64,000 bases of DNA, taken from the NCBI RefSeq assembly GCF_001641335.1, contig NZ_LVEM01000002.1:1-64000 (forward strand), read 5' to 3'. Under the pieces are notes generated by a model. It was not told the DNA's origin. It saw nothing but the letters and a program-made list of their open reading frames with translations, and did not search any database. Each line of letters starts with the position of its first letter. The first letter of the stretch is position 1. This document shows positions 52,962-64,000 of the stretch, in pieces. Position numbers and translations under genes: made by a program. Source of the stretch: Bradyrhizobium stylosanthis (GTDB taxonomy: Bacteria > Pseudomonadota > Alphaproteobacteria > Rhizobiales > Xanthobacteraceae).

Positions 52962-53051
52962 CTTGGAACTCCTGCCATCCCCGGCCTATCCCGGCCTGCC
53001 GCCGCTTGACCTCGGCGTGGTATCGTCGGGATCAGTGATTCGGGATCGCGC

Positions 53052-54272
53052 ATGACTGAAACGGCCGATGATCTGAGCGCCCCGCTCGGACAGGACAAGC
53101 CGCGCCGGAAACGGCGGCTGCGGCTGCCGTTCACGGCCATGCAGCTGCTGGCCGTCCTGCTCGGCCTGTTCCTGGTCACCTTTGCCGGCTTTGCCATCTT
53201 CAACAAGGACCCGCTCGGCGGCGAGCCGATGACGCGGATCGCGATCCGCGAGCCCAGCAAGGCCGCGGACGAGAAGCCGGCCGCCTCCGGCCATGGCGCC
53301 GAGAGCAAGCCGGAGGGCAAGCACGAGGCCAAGGAGGCGCCCAAGCAGCCGGGCGAGCAGAAGACCGTCACCATGATCGACGGCTCCACCGGCGCGCGCC
53401 ACGACGTGGTGATCGGCGCCGGCGATGCCGCCGACAAGGGCGATGCGGCATCCGCACCGCCGCCCGTCATGGCCGGGATCGACCCGAAGCTGCTGGAGAA
53501 GTCGCGCTACGGCATGATCCCCGCAATCTCCGGCGACCTGAAGCCGTTCAACGTCTATGCGGCGGATGCCGACCGCGCCAAGGCCGCCAAGATGCCGGTG
53601 GTCGCCATCGTGATCGGCGGGCTCGGCGTCGGCGCCGCCAAGACCACCGACGCGATCATGAAGCTCCCGGCCGCGGTGACACTGGCCTTCACGCCCTATG
53701 GCGCCGATCCCGGCAAGCTCGCCGAACGGGCCCGCGCCCAGCGCCACGAGATCTTCCTGCAGATTCCGATGGAGCCCTACGACTTCCCGGACAACGACCC
53801 GGGCCCGCAGACGCTGCTGACCTCGCTCAGCCCCGACCAGAACATGGACCGCCTGTACTGGCACCTCAGCCGGATGCAGGGCTATGCCGGCCTGACCAAT
53901 TTCATGGGCGCCCGCTTTGTCGCGACCGAGCCGGCGATGCAGCCGATCATCCGCGAGGCGGCCAAGCGCGGTCTCGGCTTCTTCGACGACGGCTCCTCGC
54001 CGCGCAGCATCGCACCGCAGGCGGCTGCGAATGCGTCGGTGCCGTTCGGCAAGGGCGACATCGCCATCGACGTGGTGCCGACCCCGGCCGAGATCGACCG
54101 CGCCCTGACCAAGCTGGAATCGGCGGCCCGCGAGCGCGGCGTCGCCGTCGGCACCGCCTCGGCCCTGCCGGTCTCGATCGACCGCGTCAGCGCCTGGACC
54201 AAGACATTGGGCGACCGAGGTATCCTTTTGGTGCCATTGACAACCGCGATGCTGAAATCAAAATCCAGCTAA
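53052..54272 (+). CDS. Divergent polysaccharide deacetylase family protein (YibQ/DUF610)
   Basis: This 406-residue protein has a basic N-terminus and one membrane anchor (MQLLAVLLGLFLVTFAGFAI). A low-complexity linker rich in Lys, Glu and Ala follows (about 65-135). The C-terminal domain (about 170-400) is of the divergent deacetylase type: VVAIVIGGLGVGAAKTTDAI, HEIFLQIPMEPYDFPDND, GYAGLTNFMGARF and GLGFFDDGSSPRS. It lies in the position where YibQ follows EnvC and CtpA in many proteobacteria, so it is probably an envelope protein linked to peptidoglycan remodelling. Whether it is catalytic is not known. Confidence 0.88.
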   Translation: MTETADDLSAPLGQDKPRRKRRLRLPFTAMQLLAVLLGLFLVTFAGFAIFNKDPLGGEPMTRIAIREPSKAADEKPAASGHGAESKPEGKHEAKEAPKQPGEQKTVTMIDGSTGARHDVVIGAGDAADKGDAASAPPPVMAGIDPKLLEKSRYGMIPAISGDLKPFNVYAADADRAKAAKMPVVAIVIGGLGVGAAKTTDAIMKLPAAVTLAFTPYGADPGKLAERARAQRHEIFLQIPMEPYDFPDNDPGPQTLLTSLSPDQNMDRLYWHLSRMQGYAGLTNFMGARFVATEPAMQPIIREAAKRGLGFFDDGSSPRSIAPQAAANASVPFGKGDIAIDVVPTPAEIDRALTKLESAARERGVAVGTASALPVSIDRVSAWTKTLGDRGILLVPLTTAMLKSKSS

Positions 54273-54347
54273 ATCAACGGATTGGTACGGCGCGGGTCCT
54301 GCGGGGCCTAAAATGCCCCACCAAGTGCACGCAAGAGGTCTGGCGGA

Positions 54348-54854
54348 ATGGCGCGTTACGAGGATCTGCCCTACCGGACCTGCGTCGGTGTGATGCTGAT
54401 CAATACGAAGGGCCTGGTGTTCATCGGCCGCCGTGCCGGCGGCATCGAGCATGTCGACGACACCCATGTCTGGCAGATGCCGCAAGGCGGCGTCGATCCC
54501 GGCGAGGACACCTGGGAAGCGGCCAAGCGCGAGCTCTATGAGGAGACCAGCGTGCGCTCGGTCGAGCGGCTCGGCGAGGTCCCGGACTGGCTGATCTACG
54601 ACATCCCGCGCACCGTCGCCGGCCGCGCCTGGAAGGGCCGCTACCGCGGCCAGCGCCAGAAATGGTTCGCGGTCCGCTTCACCGGCAAGGACAGCGAGAT
54701 CAACGTCGAGAAGCCCGGCGGCGGCGGCCACAAGGCCGAATTCGTCAGCTGGCGCTGGGAGCCGATGAAGAACCTGACCGAACTGATCATCCCGTTCAAG
54801 CGCCCGGTCTATGAGCGCGTCGTGAAGGAATTTTCGTCGCTTGCGGACGACTAA
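54348..54854 (+). CDS. rppH: RNA pyrophosphohydrolase (Nudix), copy 1
   Basis: This 168-residue Nudix hydrolase removes pyrophosphate from 5'-triphosphate RNA and so starts mRNA decay. The Nudix box is [20 protein letters not shown] followed by TSV, with all catalytic Glu residues. It is preceded by the RppH signature WQMPQGGVD and followed by [16 protein letters not shown]. The length agrees with alphaproteobacterial RppH (about 160-170). The ATG at 54348 is used. A second RppH-like gene follows after 63 bases, so the pair arose by tandem duplication. Confidence 0.92.
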   Translation: MARYEDLPYRTCVGVMLINTKGLVFIGRRAGGIEHVDDTHVWQMPQGGVDPGEDTWEAAKRELYEETSVRSVERLGEVPDWLIYDIPRTVAGRAWKGRYRGQRQKWFAVRFTGKDSEINVEKPGGGGHKAEFVSWRWEPMKNLTELIIPFKRPVYERVVKEFSSLADD

Positions 54855-54917
54855 ATCAAATTGTCACCCCGGGTTCGGTGCTAAGCCATCGCCGGAGTGA
54901 CAACGAGAGATCCGCGC

Positions 54918-55418
54918 GTGACCACTGAAAAGCCCTACCGCCCCAACGTGGGCATTGCCCTGTTCAACGCCGAAGGCCGCGTGCTGATCGGGCACCGGTT
55001 CAAGGGTGACGGGCCCGAGATCATCCTGCCGGGCCTCGACTGGCAGATGCCGCAGGGCGGCGTCGACGAGGGCGAGAACCTGCGCGATGCCGCGATGCGC
55101 GAGCTCTGGGAAGAGACCAGCGTCGTCAGCGCCGACTATCTCGGCGAGACCGATTGGTTCACCTACGAGTTTCCGCCCTACGACGGACCGCAGACGCATC
55201 GCCTCGCAAGGTTTCGCGGCCAGCGCCAGAAGTGGTTCGCGCTGCGCTTCACCGGCAAGGACGAGGAGATCGATCCGCTGACGCCGCGCAACGGCCAGCC
55301 CGCGGAGTTCGACGCCTGGCGCTGGGAGCGCCTCGACCGCGTCGCCGACATCGTCGTGCCGTTCCGGCGCGAGGTTTATCAGGGCGTGGCGAAGCAGTTC
55401 GCGGCGTTCGCAAACTGA
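54918..55418 (+). CDS. RNA pyrophosphohydrolase-like Nudix protein, copy 2
   Basis: This 166-residue paralogue of the preceding gene has the same pieces: [20 protein letters not shown] followed by ELWEETSV (complete Nudix box) and [20 protein letters not shown]. An insertion before the box (FKGDGPEIILPGLD) differs from copy 1. I use the GTG at 54918 (VTTEKPYRPNVGIALFN), where GAGAG lies upstream. The GTG at 54897 is possible but has its site too close. Both copies look catalytically intact, so they may divide RNA and dinucleotide substrates such as Ap4A between them (inference). Confidence 0.88.
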   Translation: MTTEKPYRPNVGIALFNAEGRVLIGHRFKGDGPEIILPGLDWQMPQGGVDEGENLRDAAMRELWEETSVVSADYLGETDWFTYEFPPYDGPQTHRLARFRGQRQKWFALRFTGKDEEIDPLTPRNGQPAEFDAWRWERLDRVADIVVPFRREVYQGVAKQFAAFAN

Positions 55419-55424
55419 AACTAA

Positions 55425-55447
55425 GAAAACAACCCCATGCACAGTAG
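55425..55447 (+). repeat. 23-nt repeat H, copy 2
   Basis: It is identical over 23 bases to 22495-22517 (GAAAACAACCCCATG...CACAGTAG). It starts seven bases after the second RppH stop. An ATG inside it opens a 19-codon frame ending at 55493, with no evidence that it is translated. Confidence 0.75.
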
Positions 55448-55588
55448 AGGTCCGGCCGAAATCATTGGGGAATTTCAGCCGGGCATTCGCGTGTGAGCAT
55501 GTGAGGGAAGCGCCGCTCTCTCGTTCCCCTTGCGGGGGAGGGAACGCACCTTTGTTGGAGCGTTAGTGGGGCTCAATCAAAGCAAACG

Positions 55589-57262
55589 CTAATTGATCGG
55601 GCCGACCGTGAACGGGCCGATGGCGATGACGTGGCAGTCGCTGTCGCGTTTGGCGCAGTCGGCGAGTGCCGTGTTGACCGCGGCCTGCTCGTCGGCGGCT
55701 TTCAGGCCGAGGCCGGGGCGCCCGGCGGTGCCGACGGCGACGGCGTTCCAGCCCATGGCCTCGCCGAGCTTGCGCACGACCTCGTCGCGCTGGTCGGCGA
55801 TGATCGATGCATTGCTCGCCGCATGGAAGAAGCCGGTGATCCTGAGCAAGGTCGGGACCGGCACGACGAAATTGTCGTCGACCGCGACGACCATGCAGGC
55901 GACGCCGGCGATCGCGCCGCACGACTCCAGCGAGCGCCGGGCCGCCTCCTCGGCAGACGACGCGCCCAGCACCATGAAATATTGTCCGCCCGGTCCGAGC
56001 GCGACCGAGCGTGATTTCGCCGCCGGCACGAACATGTTCTCGAGCCGGACCTTTTGCGGATCGCGCACGATCGGAAAGTCCTTCGACGCGAACGCCCGCT
56101 CCGTCATGGTGTCGTGCCGGAAATAGGGCGCGGGCGGCATCGGCGGCTTGCCGTGGGTGTAGACGACGTTGTTGCCGACCGCATAGAGCTCGCAGCGCCG
56201 CGGCGATTGCGCGGCATCGGCGCGCTTCTGGCACTGCTCGATCGCGCCGTTGCGCGCGGCTTCCTCGCTCGGCTGGTTCAACACCGAGCCGGTGAAGCCG
56301 CCGACATTGAGCGCGAAGGCCTTGTAGTCGCCGGCCGCGGAATAGTCGCCGGCCAGATAGTTGCGGACGCGCTCGTTGATGAAGGGAACGCTGTCGGCGG
56401 CGAGCTTGCCTGTCATCGGCGCGGCGGACGGTGACGGGGTGGGCATCGGCGCCATCGCAGCGCCGGCATTCGACGGAGCCATCGGGGCCATCGGCGCCTT
56501 TGCCATCTGGGTCGGCATCGGGCTCGGCGCCATGGCGGCGGCCGTCGATGTTGGGCTCGGCGACGCGCTCGGTGCCGGCGCGACTGCTGCGGTGACGGTC
56601 TGCTTGAGCTTGGTGTTGTAGAGGAAGCCCGAGACGACGATGGCGACGACCGAGACGACCGCAACCACCAGCGGCCACATCCATACCGGCGCCGCAGCCA
56701 CCTTCGAGGCGGCCTTCTTCACCTGCGGCTTGGAATAGGTGCCGTCCTCGCGCCGCATCGCCACCATGTAGGCGTGCACCGGCGTCGGGATGTTCTTCAC
56801 CTCCTGCGCGCCGATATCGGCGAACTGCACCGACAGCTTGTTGGCGACCTGCTCGTGCACGGCGCGGGAGACGCAGATGCCGCCGACCTCGGCAAGGCCC
56901 TCCAGCCTTGCTGCGATGTTGACGCCGTCGCCCAGGAGATCGCCGTTGCGCTCGACCACATCGCCGATGGTGATGCCGATGCGGAACGACATCTGCCGGC
57001 TCGGCGGATAGGCCATGTTGCGGGTTCGCAGGCTCTCCTGGATGTCGATCGCGCAGCGCACGGCATCGACCGCGCTTGGAAATTCCGCGAGCACGGCATC
57101 GCCCGCCGTGTTGAAGATGCGGCCGTTCGCCTTGGCGATGAAATCGTCGATGACTTCGCGGTAGGACGCCAGACGCCGCAGCGTCTCCTCTTCGTCTTCC
57201 GCGACCAGCCTCGAATACCCGGCAATATCGGCTGCGAAAATCGCCGCGATCTTGCGTTTCAT
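55589..57262 (-). CDS. Membrane adenylate cyclase (class III) with exported C-terminal domain
   Basis: This is a 557-residue protein in four parts. First is a class III cyclase domain (residues 1-165) with metal Asp in AAIFAADIAGYSRLVAEDEE and NTAGDAVLAEFPSAVDAV, plus LLGDGVNIAARLEGLAEVGG. Next is one membrane span (WMWPLVVAVVSVVAIVVSGF), then an Ala/Pro/Met-rich linker of about 75 residues. Last is a C-terminal region of about 260 residues with internal repeats (SEEAARNGAIEQCQKRADA and SAEEAARRSLESCGAIAGV) resembling DUF4189-type domains. The cyclase should face the cytoplasm and the repeat region the periplasm, so it could sense the envelope. I start at the ATG at 57262; a TTG at 57283 is weaker. 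It is a typical bradyrhizobial cyclase with no obvious operon partner. Confidence 0.87.
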   Translation of the reverse strand: MKRKIAAIFAADIAGYSRLVAEDEEETLRRLASYREVIDDFIAKANGRIFNTAGDAVLAEFPSAVDAVRCAIDIQESLRTRNMAYPPSRQMSFRIGITIGDVVERNGDLLGDGVNIAARLEGLAEVGGICVSRAVHEQVANKLSVQFADIGAQEVKNIPTPVHAYMVAMRREDGTYSKPQVKKAASKVAAAPVWMWPLVVAVVSVVAIVVSGFLYNTKLKQTVTAAVAPAPSASPSPTSTAAAMAPSPMPTQMAKAPMAPMAPSNAGAAMAPMPTPSPSAAPMTGKLAADSVPFINERVRNYLAGDYSAAGDYKAFALNVGGFTGSVLNQPSEEAARNGAIEQCQKRADAAQSPRRCELYAVGNNVVYTHGKPPMPPAPYFRHDTMTERAFASKDFPIVRDPQKVRLENMFVPAAKSRSVALGPGGQYFMVLGASSAEEAARRSLESCGAIAGVACMVVAVDDNFVVPVPTLLRITGFFHAASNASIIADQRDEVVRKLGEAMGWNAVAVGTAGRPGLGLKAADEQAAVNTALADCAKRDSDCHVIAIGPFTVGPIN

Positions 57263-57388
57263 CTGTGACCCGCCCCGGAACAAATTCGCGGGCGCAGAAT
57301 GCCGCTATCTCCGGCGCGGTGCAACAAAGTTTCAGCGCCCGCCACGGGTCTGTGACGAGCGCTGAACCTGTTCAGGAATTCGAGCTTG

Positions 57389-57413
57389 AGCCCCGGAGCG
57401 GCTGCGCCGGGGC

Positions 57414-57414
<1 letters not shown>
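57389..57414 (-). terminator. Hairpin at the end of the atp operon
   Basis: Perfect arms AGCCCCGG and CCGGGGCT overlap the atpC stop codon. No U-run follows on the minus strand, so termination may need Rho, or the stem may only protect the 3' end. Confidence 0.5.
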
Positions 57415-57905
<491 letters not shown>

Positions 57906-57908
57906 GAC

Positions 57909-59378
<1,470 letters not shown>

Positions 59379-59423
59379 TCAACCGACCGGGATGTTGCGT
59401 TGATGGGTACCGATGCGTCTGTG

Positions 59424-60296
59424 CTAGACGGCTTCGGCGCCCGAGATGATTTCGATCAGTTCCTTGGTGATCTGCGCCTGACGCGTGCGGTTGTAGACCA
59501 GCGTCTGCTTGCGGATCATCTCACCGGCGTTGCGCGTCGCGTTGTCCATCGCGCTCATCTGCGCGCCGTAGAACGAGGCGTTGTTCTCGAGCAGCGCGCG
59601 GAAGATCTGGACCGCGAGGTTGCGCGGCAGAAGACGGGTGAGAATCTCGTCCTCTTCCGGCTCGTACTCGTAAGAGGTGGTGTTGGCGGCAGCGCCTTCC
59701 TCGACCACCAGCGGAATGATCTGCTGGGCGGTGGGGATCTGCGCGATCACCGAGCGGAAGCGGGAGTAGAACAGCGTGCAGACGTCGAACTCGCCGTTTT
59801 CGAACCGCGCCAGAACCTTCTTGGCGATGTCCTCGGCGTTGACGAAACCGAGCTGGCGGACACTGCGCAGGTCCAGGTGCTCGACGATCTGCTTGTCGAA
59901 CTGGCGGCGGAGCTGCTCGTAACCCTTGCGGCCGACGCAGAAGAACTTCACGTCCTTGCCCTGCGCCATCAGCGCCAGAGCGCGCTCGCGGGCGAGACGG
60001 ACGATCGAGGAGTTGAAGGCGCCGGACAGGCCGCGCTCGCCGGTGCAGACCAGCAGCAGGTGAACCTGATCGCGGCCGGTGCCGGCCAGCAGCGCCGGCG
60101 CGCCGGGCGAGCCCGCAGCGGCGCTGGCGATGTTGGAGATCACCGCGCTCATCTTGTCGGCATAGGGACGTGCAGCTTCCGCGGCGGTCTGCGCGCGGCG
60201 CAGCTTCGAGGCCGCGACCATCTGCATGGCCTTGGTGATCTTTTGCGTCGCCTTGGTGGAGGCGATGCGGACGCGCATGTCTTTAAGTGACGCCAT
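59424..60296 (-). CDS. atpG: ATP synthase F1 gamma subunit
   Basis: This is the 290-residue rotor shaft. The N-terminal helix [20 protein letters not shown] and the C-terminal helix [20 protein letters not shown], then [20 protein letters not shown], form the coiled coil inside the alpha-beta ring. The length is normal. It lies between atpA and atpD, with a family A repeat in the 149-base gap before it. Confidence 0.97.
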   Translation of the reverse strand: MASLKDMRVRIASTKATQKITKAMQMVAASKLRRAQTAAEAARPYADKMSAVISNIASAAAGSPGAPALLAGTGRDQVHLLLVCTGERGLSGAFNSSIVRLARERALALMAQGKDVKFFCVGRKGYEQLRRQFDKQIVEHLDLRSVRQLGFVNAEDIAKKVLARFENGEFDVCTLFYSRFRSVIAQIPTAQQIIPLVVEEGAAANTTSYEYEPEEDEILTRLLPRNLAVQIFRALLENNASFYGAQMSAMDNATRNAGEMIRKQTLVYNRTRQAQITKELIEIISGAEAV

Positions 60297-60350
60297 TCTT
60301 CGTTCACCCCGGCGGTTCGACGCGATGTCGGACCGCTAGCCTGTCCCAGT

Positions 60351-60437
60351 CGTCATGCCCGGGCTCGTCCCGGGCATCCACGTCTTCGTCTTCCACGCGG
60401 TAACGCGTGGATGGCCGGGACAAGCCCGGCCATGACG
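60351..60437. repeat. Palindromic repeat family A, copy 3, inside the atp operon
   Basis: It starts CGTCATGCCCGGGCTCGTC and ends GACAAGCCCGGCCATGACG, with the inner stem CCACGC/GCGTGG. It occupies most of the gap between atpA and atpG, so the atp mRNA carries a strong hairpin there. Confidence 0.9.
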
Positions 60438-60445
60438 TTCTTTTT

Positions 60446-62535
<2,090 letters not shown>

Positions 62536-62987
62536 AGACGCGCTCTTTTAGCTGTCAAATTCGCAAGGGAAAAACCGTCGCCACAAAGCGGCGCCTAGCG
62601 ATCCAAGCCCTTGGAATTCAAGCGGGACTTTGATTTCCGGCCGACACGGGAAGTGCCGGGTCCGTTAAAATCGCGGCTTTGCTAACATAGCAGGCGCGCA
62701 CGTGCAACATGACGCCAAATTAAAGGCATGAGGTTCTGTCGCCAGTTCGTCGCAGTCCACGACACTTCTTTGATGATCTGGACGACGGCCTGCCACGTCA
62801 CGGAATTGCCGTGAGCCTTACGGCGGCATCGCGCCGTTTCGTTCCTGCCCTCAGCGCATAGCGGCCATGAACACGGATCGCTGAGCCGTGACTCGGACCG
62901 GGCTGCCAGCTCTTCCCGAATACTTACCCAATTCTAAACGCCAAGTGTGATGACTTCGCTCTACAGTATTCATGAGTAATCGATTGG

Positions 62988-63002
62988 TTAAAGAATCCTT
63001 AA
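62988..63002 (+). promoter_or_regulatory. CtrA-like binding site TTAA-N7-TTAA
   Basis: TTAAAGAATCCTTAA matches the alphaproteobacterial cell-cycle regulator CtrA consensus (TTAA, seven bases, TTAA). It is about 185 bases before the RlpA-like start. RlpA acts at the septum, so cell-cycle control would make sense. AT-rich DNA makes a chance match possible. Confidence 0.4.
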
Positions 63003-63147
63003 AGAGAAAGATTACGGAACATCGGCTGCAATATCGGTGCCAGTCACAAGATATTACATAGCGACACGTAACGGATTTACTGCCCAATTCACGCCGCATT
63101 GGGAATCGAAACGCCAAACCGCTCACAAACTTACGGGGGCTCCACTA

Positions 63148-63161
63148 GCCACATATGTGGC
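63148..63161. promoter_or_regulatory. Perfect 14-bp palindrome GCCACATATGTGGC
   Basis: It is uninterrupted and centred about 30 bases before the RlpA-like ATG, flanked by CTAG on both sides. It could be an operator for a dimeric regulator or a structure in the mRNA leader. Confidence 0.45.
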
Positions 63162-63184
63162 AATACTAGCTTAGGGACCACTAA

Positions 63185-63685
63185 ATGCTGTCTTTGAAGA
63201 CGCTGGGCTCTGTGACCCGGCCGCGCACGGCGATCGCTTTCGTTGCTGCAACTCTCATCGTCGGTGGAACTGCCACCGAGGCTTCCGCCAAATCCCGGCA
63301 TCACCGTCATCATCATCACCGCCACCACGCCCAGGCCGATACCAACGCGACTTCCGATTGGCGCAATGCCAACGCCGCGATGACGCCGTCGCAGGGCACC
63401 GGCCGCAGCTTCTCCGGCATGGCCTCCTATTACGGCAACGAGTCCGGCAGCCGGACCGCCTCGGGCCAGCGCTTCAACCAGAACGCCATGACCGCGGCGC
63501 ACCGTTCGCTGCCGTTCGGCACCAAGCTCCGCGTCACCCATGGCGGCCAGAGCGTCATCGTCACCATCAATGACCGTGGCCCGTTCATCCGCGGCCGCGT
63601 GCTCGACCTCTCCACGGGCGCAGCCCGCGCCATCGGCCTCACTGGTGCCGGCGTCGGCCGCGTCACCGCGGAAGTCGTCTCCTAA
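63185..63685 (+). CDS. RlpA-like septal-ring peptidoglycan protein, His-rich
   Basis: This is a 166-residue exported protein. A signal peptide (AIAFVAATLIVGGTATEASA) is followed by a His cluster (HHRHHHHRHHAQ, about residues 39-50). A double-psi beta-barrel (about 75-165) follows with GMASYYGNESGSRTASGQRF, RSLPFGTKLRVTHGGQS and VTINDRGPFIRGRVLDLSTG. RlpA enzymes cut denuded glycan strands with the Asp of NDRGPF. There is no SPOR domain, so septal targeting would need another signal. The His tract may bind metal. GGGA precedes the ATG at 63185. It is preceded by a CtrA-like site and a palindrome, and followed by a terminator. Confidence 0.88.
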   Translation: MLSLKTLGSVTRPRTAIAFVAATLIVGGTATEASAKSRHHRHHHHRHHAQADTNATSDWRNANAAMTPSQGTGRSFSGMASYYGNESGSRTASGQRFNQNAMTAAHRSLPFGTKLRVTHGGQSVIVTINDRGPFIRGRVLDLSTGAARAIGLTGAGVGRVTAEVVS

Positions 63686-63771
63686 GGGGCGCTAAAGCGC
63701 CTCTACCGACCAGCGCAGTTCCCGTCATCGTCCGCGGACATTGTGAGCGGCGGGATCAGCCCGGGTGAAAC

Positions 63772-63805
63772 AAGCCCGCCGTCTTGGGGGACGGCGGGCT
63801 TTTTG
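63772..63805 (+). terminator. Intrinsic terminator after the RlpA-like gene
   Basis: Perfect arms AAGCCCGCCGTC and GACGGCGGGCTT with a TTGGGG loop are followed by TTTTT. It lies about 90 bases after the stop codon. Confidence 0.92.
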
Positions 63806-63819
63806 TTTGTGTGGTCGCA

Positions 63820-63855
63820 TCTCGTGTCCCGGACGCGCTGCGTCCGGGGCACGAG
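63820..63855. repeat. REP-like hairpin (family D)
   Basis: Arms CTCGTG-T-CCCGGACGC and GCGTCCGGG-G-CACGAG surround a GCT loop, with one mismatched position. It stands between the rlpA terminator and the family C repeat. Confidence 0.75.
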
Positions 63856-63886
63856 ACCGAGGGTTTCCGCACCACGTCATCAACAT

Positions 63887-63972
63887 CGTCATTGCGAGGA
63901 GCGCAGCGACGAAGCAATCCAGACTGCCTCCGCGGAAACACTCTGGATTGCTTCGCTGCGCTCGCAATGACG
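63887..63972. repeat. Palindromic repeat family C, copy 2
   Basis: It begins CGTCATTGCGAGGAGCGC and ends GCTCGCAATGACG, with the inner stem AAGCAATCCAGA/CTCTGGATTGCTT. It is nearly identical to 38656-38741, more than 25 kb away. Its surroundings up to the window end hold no gene. Confidence 0.9.
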
Positions 63973-64000
63973 GGGAGAGAGCGGGGAACCCTACAAGAGG

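Larger units (their letters stand above)
62536..63184. other. Long AT-richer divergent region between atpH and the RlpA-like gene
   Basis: About 650 bases, distinctly AT-richer than the rest. It should hold the atp promoter (minus) and the rlpA-like promoter (plus). It contains a CtrA-like site at 62988-63002 and a 14-bp palindrome at 63148-63161. The 91-codon minus-strand frame here has no ribosome-binding site or family resemblance. A small RNA cannot be excluded. Confidence 0.5.

Noticed and set aside
55434..55493. 19-codon frame starting inside the 23-nt repeat
   Set aside because: The other repeat copy does not keep the frame and no ribosome-binding site precedes it.
62851..63126. 91-codon minus-strand frame upstream of atpH
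   Set aside because: No ribosome-binding site, odd composition, and it overlaps the predicted regulatory region.

Overview
The window looks like chromosome from a Bradyrhizobium-type alphaproteobacterium. The evidence is high G+C with strong third-position G/C bias, the conserved alphaproteobacterial gene order rplU-rpmA-GNAT-obg-proB-proA-nadD-rsfS-rlmH-envC-ctpA, an F1 ATP synthase operon atpHAGDC, several orphan Bug/TctC binding proteins, and many intergenic palindromic repeats of the kind common in bradyrhizobia. The genus is an inference; no search was run.

Region 1 (1-9.2 kb) is signalling: the start of cheA, a single-domain response regulator, two tandem Crp/Fnr regulators of equal length, an Hpt protein, a LuxR-type regulator with a phosphorylation-dead HisKA-like N-terminus, two proteins of unknown function, and a receiver-like plus degenerate EAL protein.

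Region 2 (9.2-23.9 kb) is metabolic and accessory. A MocR regulator is divergent from an EamA exporter. An aromatic-type FAD monooxygenase is divergent from a LysR regulator across two perfect inverted repeats. A tightly coupled minus-strand operon joins a second-type leuC-leuD-leuB set to a three-gene SsuABC/TauABC-like importer, with a LysR gene just upstream. Two orphan Bug binding proteins flank it.

Region 3 (23.9-33.1 kb) is a defence cassette lying against the 3' end of tRNA-Ser(CGA). It holds, in transcription order, a type III-like Res helicase-nuclease broken at a G8 tract, a small PD-(D/E)XK protein, a type III-like Mod methyltransferase, and a UvrD-family helicase with a RelE/ParE-like N-terminal domain. 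The four genes overlap or nearly touch, so they probably form one system. No integrase or second att site is visible.

Region 4 (33.1-57.3 kb) carries the rplU-to-ctpA housekeeping block, opened up by extra genes. These include an epoxide-hydrolase-like enzyme, a ROK-fold protein whose motifs are in circularly permuted order, a second EamA transporter, a MaoC dehydratase, a ClpA-N-domain/ClpS fusion with no ATPase, an ABC binding protein, a sulfatase and a third Bug protein. After ctpA come a YibQ-type deacetylase, two tandem RppH-like Nudix hydrolases and a membrane adenylate cyclase. Repeat families A-F and a 23-nt repeat sit between these genes.

Region 5 (57.4-64 kb) is atpHAGDC on the minus strand, then a long AT-richer gap with a CtrA-like site and a 14-bp palindrome in front of a His-rich RlpA-like protein. 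The most unusual items are the defence cassette, the ClpA-N/ClpS fusion and the permuted ROK protein.
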